Part shown: positions 46,495 to 54,845 of the stretch, in pieces | How the letters are laid out: each line of letters starts with the position of its first letter | Position numbering within the stretch: position 1 is the stretch's first letter | NCBI RefSeq assembly: GCF_022524345.1 | Contig: NZ_JAKWJU010000002.1 | Span: 4,254,501 to 4,318,500 of the forward strand | Source: Streptomyces marispadix | GTDB taxonomy: Bacteria > Actinomycetota > Actinomycetes > Streptomycetales > Streptomycetaceae | Direction: 5' to 3' | DNA length: 64,000 nucleotides | Notes under the pieces: model-generated | The model's database searches: none | The model's input: only the letters and a program-made list of their open reading frames with translations | What the model was told of the DNA's origin: nothing | Translations under genes and position numbers: made by a program

Positions 46495-48215
46495 CGGTCC
46501 CCCCTCTTCCCCTCGCCGTTTCCGAAGCCTCTGCCCTTGCCGCGGCCTCTGTCGCCGCCGCCCTTGCCCTTGCTCTTGTCCGCCCCGCCCGGGCCTGTCG
46601 CGCCGCCGTCGCCCGGTCTGCCGGGCTCCGCCTCCCGTGCCTGACGCTCCTGGGACTCCCGTGGCAGCCGGAGGGTGAAGACGGCGCCGCCTCCGTGCTC
46701 GGTGTCGTTGCGTACGGAGATCGAGCCGCCGTGGATCTGAGCGTTCTCCTGGGCGATGGACAGCCCGAGGCCGCTGCCCTCCGATCTCGGCCTGGAGGCG
46801 CTGGCCTTGAAGAAGCGGTCGAAGACGTGCGGAAGCATCTCCTCGGGGATGCCGGGCCCCTGGTCGGCGACCTCGATCACCAGCTCGCCGGGGCCTCCCG
46901 CCGGGGGCTCCTCCGTACGCACCGAGACGCGGACCGGGGAACCGCCGTGCTTGAGGGCGTTGCCGATGAGGTTGGCCAGGATGACGTCGAGCCGCCGCGG
47001 GTCGAGGCGCGCCATCTGGCCCCGGTCGGCGTCGAGTTCGACGGCGTCGAGCCATGCGCGGGCGTCGATGCAGGCGGTGACCTGGTCCGCCACGTCGACG
47101 TCGTCGAGGACGAGCTTCGCCGTGCCCGCGTCGAAGCGCGTGACCTCCATCAGATTCTCCACCAGGTCGTTCAGCCGCCGGGTCTCGCTGACCACGAGCT
47201 GCACGGCAGGGGCGATCATCGGGTCGAGGTTTTCCTGCTCCTCCTCCAGCACCTCGGTGACCGCGGAGATCGCCGTCATCGGCGTACGCAGCTCGTGCGA
47301 CATGTCTGCGACGAAGCGCCGCGAGGACTCCTCCCTGGCGCTGAGATCGGCGACCCGGTGCTCCAGCGACTCCGCGGTCCGGTTGAACGTGCGGGACAGC
47401 TCTGCCAGTTCGTCCGTGCCGGACACCTTCAGCCGGGTGTCGAGCTTCCCCTCGCCCAGCCGCCTCGCGGCGTCGGCGAGCCGGCGTACGGGCCGCAGCA
47501 CTGTCGTGGCCGCCGCCTGCGCGAGCAGCATCGCGCCCACCAGCGCCAGCCCGGTGGCGATGCCCAGCGACCAGGCCAGGGAGTTGAGATCGTCCCGTTC
47601 CGGCGAGAGGGACTTGCGCATATAGCCCGACGGCGTGGGCCCCTCGCCGATCATCTTCGCGCCGCCCACCAGGAAGGGTTCGTTGCCGCCCTCCTCGGTG
47701 GTCCGCTGCCAGTACAGGTGGTACGGGTAGGAGTTGCCCGCGTCCACGGGGCGGCGCTTGGCGACCGCCGTACGCAGCCGCACCGGCACGTCCTTCATGG
47801 TGAAGCTGCCCGGGTCGGAGGCGACGGCGCAGCGGGTGCCGTCGGCGTTCCGCCCGGTGAGGAGAACCTCGTAGTTCTGCGACGTGCCGCTCATCTTCTC
47901 GGCGGCGTCCCGCAGTTGGCCGCAGTCGTAGCGGCGGGGAAGACTTCCGGCGCTGTCCTCCATGGACTTGCGGAAGTCGTTGAGCGCGGCGTTCTGCGTG
48001 CGGGTGAGCACGGCGTCCCTGTTGAGCCAGTAGGCGATCCCCGAGGCCGAGACCGCGGCGGTCAGCGCCACCAGCGCGAAGACGACGACGAGCCGCAGCC
48101 GCAGCGTCGGCAGCACCCCGGCGACCCAGCCGCGTATGCGCTCCTCGCGCTCCTGCTCCCGCTCGCTGTTCCGCTCGTGCCCCAGGTCCAGCGTCGGCTG
48201 CGCCGGCTCCGTCAC
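46491..48215 (-). CDS. afsQ2: AfsQ2-like sensor histidine kinase
   Basis: Membrane sensor of the AfsQ1/Q2 two-component system, linked in S. coelicolor to nitrogen-responsive control of antibiotic production. 574 residues: TM1 about 38-60 (LRLVVVFALVALTAAVSASG), an extracellular sensor loop to about 215, TM2 (LGIATGLALVGAMLLAQAAA), HAMP, HisKA with FVADMSHELRTPMTAISAV, then an HATPase with NLIGNALKHGG, DQGPGIPEEM, FDRFFKA and EGSGLGLSIAQENAQ. C-terminal Gly/Lys-rich tail. GTG start overlaps the afsQ1 stop (GTGA). Confidence 0.93.
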   Translation of the reverse strand: MTEPAQPTLDLGHERNSEREQEREERIRGWVAGVLPTLRLRLVVVFALVALTAAVSASGIAYWLNRDAVLTRTQNAALNDFRKSMEDSAGSLPRRYDCGQLRDAAEKMSGTSQNYEVLLTGRNADGTRCAVASDPGSFTMKDVPVRLRTAVAKRRPVDAGNSYPYHLYWQRTTEEGGNEPFLVGGAKMIGEGPTPSGYMRKSLSPERDDLNSLAWSLGIATGLALVGAMLLAQAAATTVLRPVRRLADAARRLGEGKLDTRLKVSGTDELAELSRTFNRTAESLEHRVADLSAREESSRRFVADMSHELRTPMTAISAVTEVLEEEQENLDPMIAPAVQLVVSETRRLNDLVENLMEVTRFDAGTAKLVLDDVDVADQVTACIDARAWLDAVELDADRGQMARLDPRRLDVILANLIGNALKHGGSPVRVSVRTEEPPAGGPGELVIEVADQGPGIPEEMLPHVFDRFFKASASRPRSEGSGLGLSIAQENAQIHGGSISVRNDTEHGGGAVFTLRLPRESQERQAREAEPGRPGDGGATGPGGADKSKGKGGGDRGRGKGRGFGNGEGKRGDR

Positions 48216-48898
48216 TGCGGAGCGTCCAGCCGGTATCCGACGCCGCGCACCGTACGGATCAGGGTCGGCGACGACGGCACGTCCTCGACCTTCGCGCGCA
48301 GCCGCTGCACGCACGCGTCGACGAGACGCGAGTCGCCGAGATAGTCGTGCTCCCACACGAGCCGAAGAAGCTGCTGCCGCGACAGCGCCTGCCCCGGTCT
48401 CCTGCTCAGCTCCAGCAGCAACCGCAGCTCCGTGGGCGTCAGTTGAAGGTCCTCGCCGTTCTTCGTCACCGTCATCGCGGAACGGTCGATGACGAGACTG
48501 CCGAAGGTCGCCGCATCGTTGGACTCCCGCTCCCCGCGCCTCATCACCGCACGGATACGCGCGTCCAGCACCCTGCCCTGCACGGGTTTGACCACGTAGT
48601 CGTCCGCGCCCGACTCCAGCCCGACCACGACGTCGATGTCGTCGCTGCGCGCGGTGAGCAGGATGATCGGCAACTGGTCGGTGCGGCGGATACGGCGGCA
48701 CACCTCGAAGCCGTCGATGCCGGGCAGCATCACGTCCAGCACGATCAGGTCCGGCCGCTGCTCGCGCAGCAGTTTGAGGCCGTCCTCGCCGGACGCGGCG
48801 GTCAGCACGCGGTGACCCTGCCGCGTCAGGCTCATCTCAAGAGCCGTACGGACAGCGTCGTCGTCCTCGATCAGCAACAGGAAAGGCACGCGGGCCAT
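48212..48898 (-). CDS. afsQ1: AfsQ1-like response regulator (OmpR family)
   Basis: 228 residues. Receiver domain: FLLLIEDDDAVRTALEMSLT, phosphorylation Asp in LIVLDVMLPGIDGFEV, Thr in ILLTARSDD and Lys in ADDYVVKPV. OmpR-type winged helix in the C-terminal half (LQLTPTELRLLLELSRRPGQ, RLVDACVQRLRAKVED, IRTVRGVGYRLD). Very close to S. coelicolor AfsQ1 as remembered. Start ATG 48898 or GTG 48889; the latter matches the remembered AfsQ1 start. Divergent from sigQ, with two AfsQ1-type boxes between them. Confidence 0.94.
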   Translation of the reverse strand: MARVPFLLLIEDDDAVRTALEMSLTRQGHRVLTAASGEDGLKLLREQRPDLIVLDVMLPGIDGFEVCRRIRRTDQLPIILLTARSDDIDVVVGLESGADDYVVKPVQGRVLDARIRAVMRRGERESNDAATFGSLVIDRSAMTVTKNGEDLQLTPTELRLLLELSRRPGQALSRQQLLRLVWEHDYLGDSRLVDACVQRLRAKVEDVPSSPTLIRTVRGVGYRLDAPQ

Positions 48899-48974
48899 TC
48901 TGTCCCATGCCCCCCTCACACTTCGACCGTACGTAGCTGCCCGACCGGCAGTCCCGGCCCCGCCCCCACGCTCC

Positions 48975-48990
48975 GTCACCGGCGGGTCAC
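48975..48990. promoter_or_regulatory. AfsQ1 box 1, GTCAC-N6-GTCAC
   Basis: GTCAC at 48975-48979 and 48986-48990 with a 6-bp spacer is an exact match to the published AfsQ1 consensus GTnAC-N6-GTnAC. It lies in the afsQ1-sigQ divergent region, 77 bp from the afsQ1 ATG. Confidence 0.7.
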
Positions 48991-49028
48991 CGCAGCTCAC
49001 GCGGCGGGACACGGGCACCCGAGTCCTT

Positions 49029-49044
49029 GTGACACCGCTGTGAC
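49029..49044. promoter_or_regulatory. AfsQ1 box 2, GTGAC-N6-GTGAC
   Basis: GTGAC at 49029-49033 and 49040-49044 with a 6-bp spacer also matches GTnAC-N6-GTnAC exactly, about 84 bp before the sigQ ATG. It is in the opposite orientation to box 1, so each box may serve one promoter. Confidence 0.65.
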
Positions 49045-49127
49045 AGTCGGGGGACCTCTCGATGAAATCGACGGGGCAATGTGTACGTCATCAGCGAGCG
49101 ACCAGGTTTGCCCGAGGGGGGCGCAAG

Positions 49128-49895
49128 ATGAACACACTGCACAGCGACAACGTCAGCGCAGTAATTCACACGCGCCTGCACACCCCGTCGGTTCCCGCGA
49201 ACCAGACGAACAAGGTCGCCGAGAAGTCCGGAATGACAGGGCGAGGGTGCGTCCGTTCTTCCGGGCGTGTACGGCCGCCGCACATCACCGCGGTGGAGGG
49301 CCTTCGAGGGGAGGCCCGCAGCACGGGGGACGGTGAGTACAGGGAGGAGCCGGGAGCACGGCAAGAGGCCGCGTCGGAGGCGGAGTTCACAGCCTACGTA
49401 CGCGAGCGCCGCGCCTCCCTGTACGCCACCGCCTACCACCTCACGGGCGACCGCTTCGAAGCGGAGGACCTGCTTCAGAGCGCGCTGTTCTCCACGTACC
49501 GTGCGTGGCACCGGATCAGCGACAAGGCGGCGCTCGGCGGCTACCTGCGCCGCACCATGACGAACCTGCACATCAGCGCGTGGCGCCGCCGCAAGCTCAA
49601 CGAGTACCCGACGGAGGAGCTTCCGGAGACCGCCGGCGACCAGGACGCCATGCGCGGCACCGAACTGCGCACCGTGCTCTGGCAGGCGCTCGCCCGGCTG
49701 CCCGAACTCCAGCGCACCATGCTGGTGTTGCGCTACTACGAGGGCCGTACGGACCCGGAGATCGCGGACATACTGAACATCAGCGTCGGCACGGTGAAGA
49801 GCAGCATCTGGCGCTCGCTGCGCCGCCTGCGCGACGACGAGGTTCTCAGCTTCGGCAGGGACCAGGAGGAGTGCTTCGGCGAACTGGTCGCCTGA
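49128..49895 (+). CDS. sigQ: SigQ-like ECF sigma factor
   Basis: RNA polymerase sigma factor of the SigE/SACE family, 255 residues from ATG 49128 (GAGGGGGGCGCAAG before it; MNTLHSDNVSAVIHT resembles the remembered SigQ start). A variable, disordered N-terminus of about 85 residues precedes region 2 (FTAYVRERRASLYATAYHLT, then FEAEDLLQSALFSTYRAWHR) and region 4 (ALARLPELQRTMLVLRYYEG, PEIADILNISVGTVKSSIWR). Divergent from afsQ1; in S. coelicolor sigQ is an AfsQ1 target, consistent with the boxes here. Confidence 0.92.
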   Translation: MNTLHSDNVSAVIHTRLHTPSVPANQTNKVAEKSGMTGRGCVRSSGRVRPPHITAVEGLRGEARSTGDGEYREEPGARQEAASEAEFTAYVRERRASLYATAYHLTGDRFEAEDLLQSALFSTYRAWHRISDKAALGGYLRRTMTNLHISAWRRRKLNEYPTEELPETAGDQDAMRGTELRTVLWQALARLPELQRTMLVLRYYEGRTDPEIADILNISVGTVKSSIWRSLRRLRDDEVLSFGRDQEECFGELVA

Positions 49896-50249
49896 CCGCG
49901 AGGACCACTGAACACCTGAGGAACGAGGGCCGGGGGATGGGCCCTTGACGGGGGCCTCGGGAAGAGGGGCAGGGGAGCCCCTCGGGGGTGGAACGGGGGA
50001 CACGGGGGAACAGAGGGGAAACACGGGGAAACCCCGTCCGGGGGGGACGGGACGAGAGAGCGGGGACGGGCAACCGGGGGGTCTGCCCGAACCCGCTCTC
50101 TCCCTTTCTGCGGTGTGCCTTCCGTGGTCTGTCTCTTCTACGGACTCTCCTCCCGCGCCCGGAGCCGGACGGCTCCGCCGCCGGCTCCAAGTCCGCCCGT
50201 AGCAGCGGCAGTTCGGTTTCGTGGCGCCCGGCTTCTCCGCGCTCCGCGC
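49896..50249. other. G-rich intergenic region after sigQ
   Basis: 354 bp between the converging sigQ and uridine-kinase-like genes. It is strikingly G-rich on the + strand (repeated GGGGAA/GGGGACA words at about 49975-50050), which could form unusual DNA or RNA structures. No ORF with protein-like composition. Confidence 0.55.
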
Positions 50250-50885
50250 TCACATCGCCGTACGTGCCGTACGGGCCTCGCGCAGCCGCCTGATCCGTTC
50301 CGCCGCCTCGTCCCGTGCACACGGGTGCGCTCCCAGCTCCCGGTGCCGCGCCACGATCGCCTCTTCCGCCCGCAGCAGGCGCCAGCCCCGGCGCAGCAGG
50401 AACGGCGCGGACTTACGCCCCTCACGCAGATCGCGCAGCAGCCGTCGCCGGAACGTCGTCGACGGACGCCCCCGCAGACAGATCGCGTCGGCCAGCAGCC
50501 CCAGTTCGCGACAGCGGGCCGCTATGTCCGCCGCGAAGATGCCCTCGGCGATGAACAGCCGCGCGCCGTCCAGCGTGAGCGTCTCCTTGCCGACGCGGGC
50601 GCTCAGCGAGATGTCGTACAACGGCACCGTCGTACGCCCGCTCGCACACAACTCACGCACCGCGGCCACGGCCGCCTCCGCGTCCCACGACGCGGGCGAG
50701 TCCCAGTCCACGCCGTGGCCGTGGGGCAGCGGGGGCAACGTGGGGTCGCCGGCCTCCTTGTAGAAGTCGTCGAGCCGCATGACGGGCAGCCCGCTGCGCG
50801 CCGAGAGACGGGACTTCCCGGAGCCGGAGGGCCCGGTGAGCAGAATGACGCGCGGCCGGCGCGATATGTCGTGGGGGTCGGTCAC
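50250..50885 (-). CDS. Uridine kinase-like P-loop protein
   Basis: 211 residues, GTG start. Walker A VILLTGPSGSGKSRLSAR, MRLDDFYKEAGDPTLP (the acidic phosphoacceptor loop of uridine kinases), GHGVDWDSPASWDAEAA, TVPLYDIS and RLFIAEGIFAADIA (Walker B type). The C-terminal RRLLRDLREGRKS matches the lid-type arginines. Likely phosphorylates uridine or a related nucleoside, adding a salvage step to the nucleoside genes around it. It lacks the shared palindrome upstream. Confidence 0.85.
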   Translation of the reverse strand: MTDPHDISRRPRVILLTGPSGSGKSRLSARSGLPVMRLDDFYKEAGDPTLPPLPHGHGVDWDSPASWDAEAAVAAVRELCASGRTTVPLYDISLSARVGKETLTLDGARLFIAEGIFAADIAARCRELGLLADAICLRGRPSTTFRRRLLRDLREGRKSAPFLLRRGWRLLRAEEAIVARHRELGAHPCARDEAAERIRRLREARTARTAM

Positions 50886-50942
50886 GAGAGACCATTGTCG
50901 GTCATCGCGCGCCTGTGTGACCCCGCCGGACCGGGCAATGCC

Positions 50943-51212
50943 TCAGCCCTCTTCCCCTTCACGGCCGAGCACTTCGCTGATCTTTCTCTGCTCCGCGGGC
51001 ATCCCCACGAACTGCGCTCGGTACTCGGCCGCGGCCAGCGCCTGTTCGAGGTCCCTCAGCTCCTGCGGACTGATCAGTACGGCAGCCACCTGCCCCCGAT
51101 CAGTGATCGCGATCCGCTCGCGTGCCTGTGCCACTCGCTGTACGAGGCTGTCGAGCCGGTCTGCGGCCTGGGCCAGAGAGCAGGTCTCCGGCCCGGAGGT
51201 CTCGTCGTCCAT
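50943..51212 (-). CDS. Phd/YefM-type antitoxin, no adjacent toxin
   Basis: 89 residues from ATG 51212. CSLAQAADRLDSLVQRVAQA followed by RIAITDRGQVAAVLISPQEL is the Phd/YefM DNA-binding fold; the C-terminal helix (ALAAAEYRAQFVG and onward) would wrap a toxin. The expected partner gene directly downstream is absent, since the next gene is the uridine-kinase-like one. It ends next to the repeat-flanked cassette, so the locus may be a remnant. An upstream ATG at 51275 is less likely. Confidence 0.82.
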   Translation of the reverse strand: MDDETSGPETCSLAQAADRLDSLVQRVAQARERIAITDRGQVAAVLISPQELRDLEQALAAAEYRAQFVGMPAEQRKISEVLGREGEEG

Positions 51213-51376
51213 GCGGAGGAACGTACAACTTTCGCCCGCTCGCCCGCTCATCCGAAGCTCGCCGCCAGGCTGCAACGCGCCCGTACGCAGGGCCGGTTCA
51301 GAATCCGGACGCGCCGTGGACGCAAGACCGGCCGAACCTCCGCCTGCGCGTGCTGCCGGGCGGAGGCAAGCGCACC

Positions 51377-51456
51377 GTCACACCCCGATCGGGTGCCAGA
51401 CCGTCTTCGTCTCCAGGAAGGCGAGGAGCCGTGAGGTGCCGGGGTCGGTGGACCAG
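51377..51456. repeat. 80-bp direct repeat, left copy
   Basis: Identical over 80 bp to 54846-54925, in the same orientation, offset 3,469 bp. On the minus strand it encodes the last 26 codons plus stop of the aldehyde dehydrogenase-like gene, but is detached from that gene. Flanking bases differ at once on both sides (C versus G; CCGG versus TCCG). Confidence 0.95.
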
Positions 51457-51564
51457 CCGGCGCGATCGGCTCGATTTTCCGGAGCCCTTACATCCGGTAG
51501 AGCCTTCGCGTACGCACTGTTACGGTCGTCGGGAGCGCGACAAGTAGCCCAACGGGGGGCATTC

Positions 51565-51885
51565 ATGGGTCAGACCAAAGTCGACAGCGCCGAGCTGAAC
51601 AAGGCGGCCGGTGAACTCGCCGAGATCCAGGTGGAGTTCCGCAGAGCGGACAACAAGGCCGACGACGTCGTACGTGACGCCGGCACCAAGCTGGGCAAGG
51701 CGGGTGGCTGGCAGACTGCCGCCGCCCTCGGCGACTTCGCCAACCGATGGAACGACCAGGTCAAGCATCTGCATCAGCAGATGCAGTCCGTGGCCGAGAA
51801 GCTGAAGTCTTCTGCCGACCAGTACACCAAGCGCGAGATCGAAGAGAACGCCAACATCCAGAAGATCCAGGCGGATTTCGGCTGA
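51565..51885 (+). CDS. Small type VII secretion substrate-like protein (EspC/WXG100-like)
   Basis: 106 residues, ATG after GGGGGG. All-helical: VDSAELNKAAGELAEIQVEF, then GGWQTAAALGDFANRWNDQV, then KHLHQQMQSVAEKLKSSADQ and a C-terminal YTKREIEENANIQKIQADFG. The length, the central Trp turn and the C-terminal YxxxE place it with ESX-type exported helical hairpins rather than a strict WXG protein. Followed after 15 nt by the large gene, which starts with a similar helical region. Likely exported as a partner of it. Confidence 0.7.
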   Translation: MGQTKVDSAELNKAAGELAEIQVEFRRADNKADDVVRDAGTKLGKAGGWQTAAALGDFANRWNDQVKHLHQQMQSVAEKLKSSADQYTKREIEENANIQKIQADFG

Positions 51886-51900
51886 CGAGGGGGGCAGCTC

Positions 51901-54114
51901 ATGCTGACGTATGCGCAGGTGAACGGCGCCGATTTATCCGGAATCCAGCAGGCCGCACAGGAGTGGCGCCGGCTGAAGGCCGCGTACGAGGGTCTAGGCG
52001 ACAGATACGAGAACCAGGTGCGGCGCCGTCTGCAACAGCACTGGGAAGGCAAGGCGGCCACCGAGGCCGGACACACCGTCGCCAAGAACAAGGAGCAGAT
52101 CTCCGCCGCGGCCGGTGAGGCAGGAAGGATGTCGAAGCTGCTGGACGACATCCATCACGACCTGGACGAACACAAGAAGAAACTGCGCAAGTTCGCGGAC
52201 GGTCTCGCCGAGCAGCATCTCCAGATCGATGCCCAGGGGCAGATCACCGACCACCACCCGACGAAGTCGGATCGGACCGCGCAGCACGACGCCGACTACG
52301 ACAAGTGGTTGCAGGGGCGCAACCAGCTCATCCAGCAGAAGTACGGCGAACTCCAGCAGTTACTGAAGGCAGCTACCGAGGCCGACACCGCGGCTGCGGC
52401 CTCCCTCCGTGCCGACAACAACGGCGAGGACGACCACACCTTCAACAAGGACGGACACCAGACCCTCGACGAGGCCGTGAAGGCACAGCAGGACGCCCAG
52501 CACGCCTCGGACCTGCTGAAGCAGGGCCGCCGCCTGAGCCCCACCCAGATCGACGAATTGAGCACCCTGCTGGAGAAGAACGGCCAGGACCCGGTCTTCG
52601 CGCAGAAGTTCGCCCAGCAGACCGGAGCCCGGGGCACACTCGACAACTACATGACCCTGATGAACCCGCCTCCGACGGACGGCCGCGCGAGCAAGGCCCA
52701 GCTCCAGAGACTCCAGAAGAGCCTCGGCACCACCCTCGGCACCGCGACCCAGATCAACGACCCGGCGATGGACAAGTTCCAGCGGGACCTGCTCGCGGAG
52801 AACGGCCAGCACTTCGACCGCCACTCCGGCCCCGGCGGCCGCAACAGCCTCCAGGGCTACCAGATCACCGCCAGCCTGATGCGGCACGGCGAATGGGACG
52901 ACGAAACGCTCAAGTCCTTCGGCCACGACCTCGTCAAGTACGAGAACGACAAGGTCAACTTCCTCGGCTCGGGCCGCGAAAGCGATTGGCCGCTCAACAC
53001 CCACGACTACGGCCTCATCGGCCAGGACCCGATGTCCGGTTTCATGGACGGACTCGGCCACAACCCCGACGCGGCGACGGACTTCCTGAGCGGCAAGACC
53101 ACGGGGACGGACGACGGGGACATCGACAACCTGGACTATTTGCTCAAGGACCGGGAGTGGCATGGAGGCGACGGCGACAAGGGCCACCTCGGCAATGCCC
53201 TGCACGCTGCCACCACCGGCCATCCGTACGACCAGCCGCCAGAGAACCCTCCCCCGCCGCGTACGCAGGAGCAGGCAGACCTCATGGGCCGGGTCGTAAA
53301 GGACGTCGCGGAGAATCAGGATCTGGCCAGCGGCCCTCTGTCCGACGGCCTGGGGAAGATGGGTGCCGAGTACATGGCGGACCTGAATCGCGGCCTCTAC
53401 CTGGATAAGCATCTCGACGACAAGATCATGCCGATCCATGGCGCCGAGGTTCCGCTGAGGGAACATGAGGCAGCACGGTTCATGTACGCGGTCGGCAGCG
53501 ACCCGGAAGGCAATGCGGCCCTGCACCTAGGACAGCAGCAGTACGCCGCCCAGCTCATCAGCTACCACGGTCACAACCCCGAGGCGTACGACTTGCCGCC
53601 CAAGGAGAAGATGGAACAGATCTCCAGAGTCGTCGGCAACAGCGAAGGAATCATCGCGACCGCCCGCAGCGACGAGATCTTGCGCGAGGGCATCGAAAAG
53701 GACAAGGAGTTCAACGACGCCCTCGAGTCCGGAGGCAAGTTCGCGGAAGGCGTCATTTCTGTCGGAGGCGCCGGGCTGGGCGCCGTGGGCGGTGGCGGCG
53801 TCGGGGCAGCGGCCGGTGGAGCCGCGGGCGCCGAGGCCGGAAAGCTCGTCATCGGCGGCATCGTCGACGCGGCGAAGCAGGACACCTCCATGCCGGCTTC
53901 ATGGGATGCGGCAGGGGAGTACAACCAGCACCAGTCGCAGACCCATCAGAACATCACAAACAGCTTGGAACGAGCAGGAGTTCACCCGCCGCCGGGCATC
54001 TCGGAGGACGAATGGCGGACAGCCATCAAGGACGGTGTGGAAGACGGCTACGGCCTCGCCCGGGACGACGTGGACTCGTACGCCACAAACCGCCCAGAAG
54101 AAGCTGAGAAGTAG
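51901..54114 (+). CDS. Large WXG100-like/DUF6571-type protein
   Basis: 737 residues. An N-terminal helical-hairpin region (about 1-110: GIQQAAQEWRRLKAAYEGLG, RRRLQQHWEGKAATEAGHTV) resembles type VII secretion domains. A long coiled-coil-rich middle follows, then a region I associate with DUF6571 of Streptomyces (LMNPPPTDGRASKAQLQRLQ, FLGSGRESDWPLNTHDYGLI, YMADLNRGLYLDK). A Gly/Ala-rich segment at about 623-650 is of the type that could insert in a membrane. TTA leucine codons at 51934-51936 and 52360-52362 imply bldA control. Probably a secreted or surface effector; activity unknown. Confidence 0.68.
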   Translation: MLTYAQVNGADLSGIQQAAQEWRRLKAAYEGLGDRYENQVRRRLQQHWEGKAATEAGHTVAKNKEQISAAAGEAGRMSKLLDDIHHDLDEHKKKLRKFADGLAEQHLQIDAQGQITDHHPTKSDRTAQHDADYDKWLQGRNQLIQQKYGELQQLLKAATEADTAAAASLRADNNGEDDHTFNKDGHQTLDEAVKAQQDAQHASDLLKQGRRLSPTQIDELSTLLEKNGQDPVFAQKFAQQTGARGTLDNYMTLMNPPPTDGRASKAQLQRLQKSLGTTLGTATQINDPAMDKFQRDLLAENGQHFDRHSGPGGRNSLQGYQITASLMRHGEWDDETLKSFGHDLVKYENDKVNFLGSGRESDWPLNTHDYGLIGQDPMSGFMDGLGHNPDAATDFLSGKTTGTDDGDIDNLDYLLKDREWHGGDGDKGHLGNALHAATTGHPYDQPPENPPPPRTQEQADLMGRVVKDVAENQDLASGPLSDGLGKMGAEYMADLNRGLYLDKHLDDKIMPIHGAEVPLREHEAARFMYAVGSDPEGNAALHLGQQQYAAQLISYHGHNPEAYDLPPKEKMEQISRVVGNSEGIIATARSDEILREGIEKDKEFNDALESGGKFAEGVISVGGAGLGAVGGGGVGAAAGGAAGAEAGKLVIGGIVDAAKQDTSMPASWDAAGEYNQHQSQTHQNITNSLERAGVHPPPGISEDEWRTAIKDGVEDGYGLARDDVDSYATNRPEEAEK

Positions 54115-54135
54115 GCCCTGCCGGAGGGAGAATTC

Positions 54136-54756
54136 GTGCGAAGGTGGACGGCCGCCGCAGTCATCACGCTACTGCTGCCCTTAGCGAGCGCCTGCGGGAA
54201 CAACACCGAGGAACTGCTCCCGCAGGCCAAGTGCGACGACAAGGTGTGGCAGAGCGATAAGGACTCCCGGAACGTCGTCGGGCTGCTGCCTGACGGTGTC
54301 GAGCGTCTCGAAGCACGCTTCCGTGAACCGGGCGGCATCGGCTACTCCGGTCAGTGTGTGTTCCTCTCCGAGGGCTCCCGGGTCCTGAAGGCCCGTGCAT
54401 GGTTCGCCTCCAGGGGTAATCAGATCCCTGGAGCGGGGTCCGACCAGCGATTTTTGTCGTCCCAGGAGATGGACGGGCCGCCGAAGCCGATCTCCGCCTC
54501 GGCAGGTCTGTCCGGGATCTCCGGCGCGGGCAGCGCATCACTGGCCGCGCCCTGCTCTTATGCACGGCTGGGAGGTGAATCCCTCCTCAAGAACGGGAGG
54601 ATGATTGTCACCGTCATCGCCGACGAAGCTCCCGACGCCGAAACGACTGAACAACGCGAACGTGCCGCTGATCTTGCGCTGTCCTTTCTGCGGCACGCGG
54701 TGAAGGAATGCGACCATCCCCCGTCTCTCCCCAAGACGGTGAAGGTGGGGTCGTAG
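54136..54756 (+). CDS. Lipoprotein encoded with T7SS-like cassette
   Basis: 206 residues, GTG start after GGAGGGAG. Signal RRWTAAAVITLLLPLASAC with lipobox ASAC (Cys 20). The mature domain is unrecognised, with internal cysteines (AKCDDKVW, GQCVFL, APCSYA, KECDHP). It contains KARAWFASRGNQIPG and LKNGRMIVTVIADE. A TTA codon lies at 54181-54183 inside the signal peptide. Position directly after the large protein suggests a surface partner or immunity-type protein (inference). Confidence 0.75.
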   Translation: MRRWTAAAVITLLLPLASACGNNTEELLPQAKCDDKVWQSDKDSRNVVGLLPDGVERLEARFREPGGIGYSGQCVFLSEGSRVLKARAWFASRGNQIPGAGSDQRFLSSQEMDGPPKPISASAGLSGISGAGSASLAAPCSYARLGGESLLKNGRMIVTVIADEAPDAETTEQRERAADLALSFLRHAVKECDHPPSLPKTVKVGS

Positions 54757-54845
54757 GGCCGGGGGCCGTATGGGCCGGGATAAGCCAAGCCCGAACTCGC
54801 AGCTCCAGGCGGCCAGTTCGGGCATCGGCAGCCCTGCCTCCCGTG

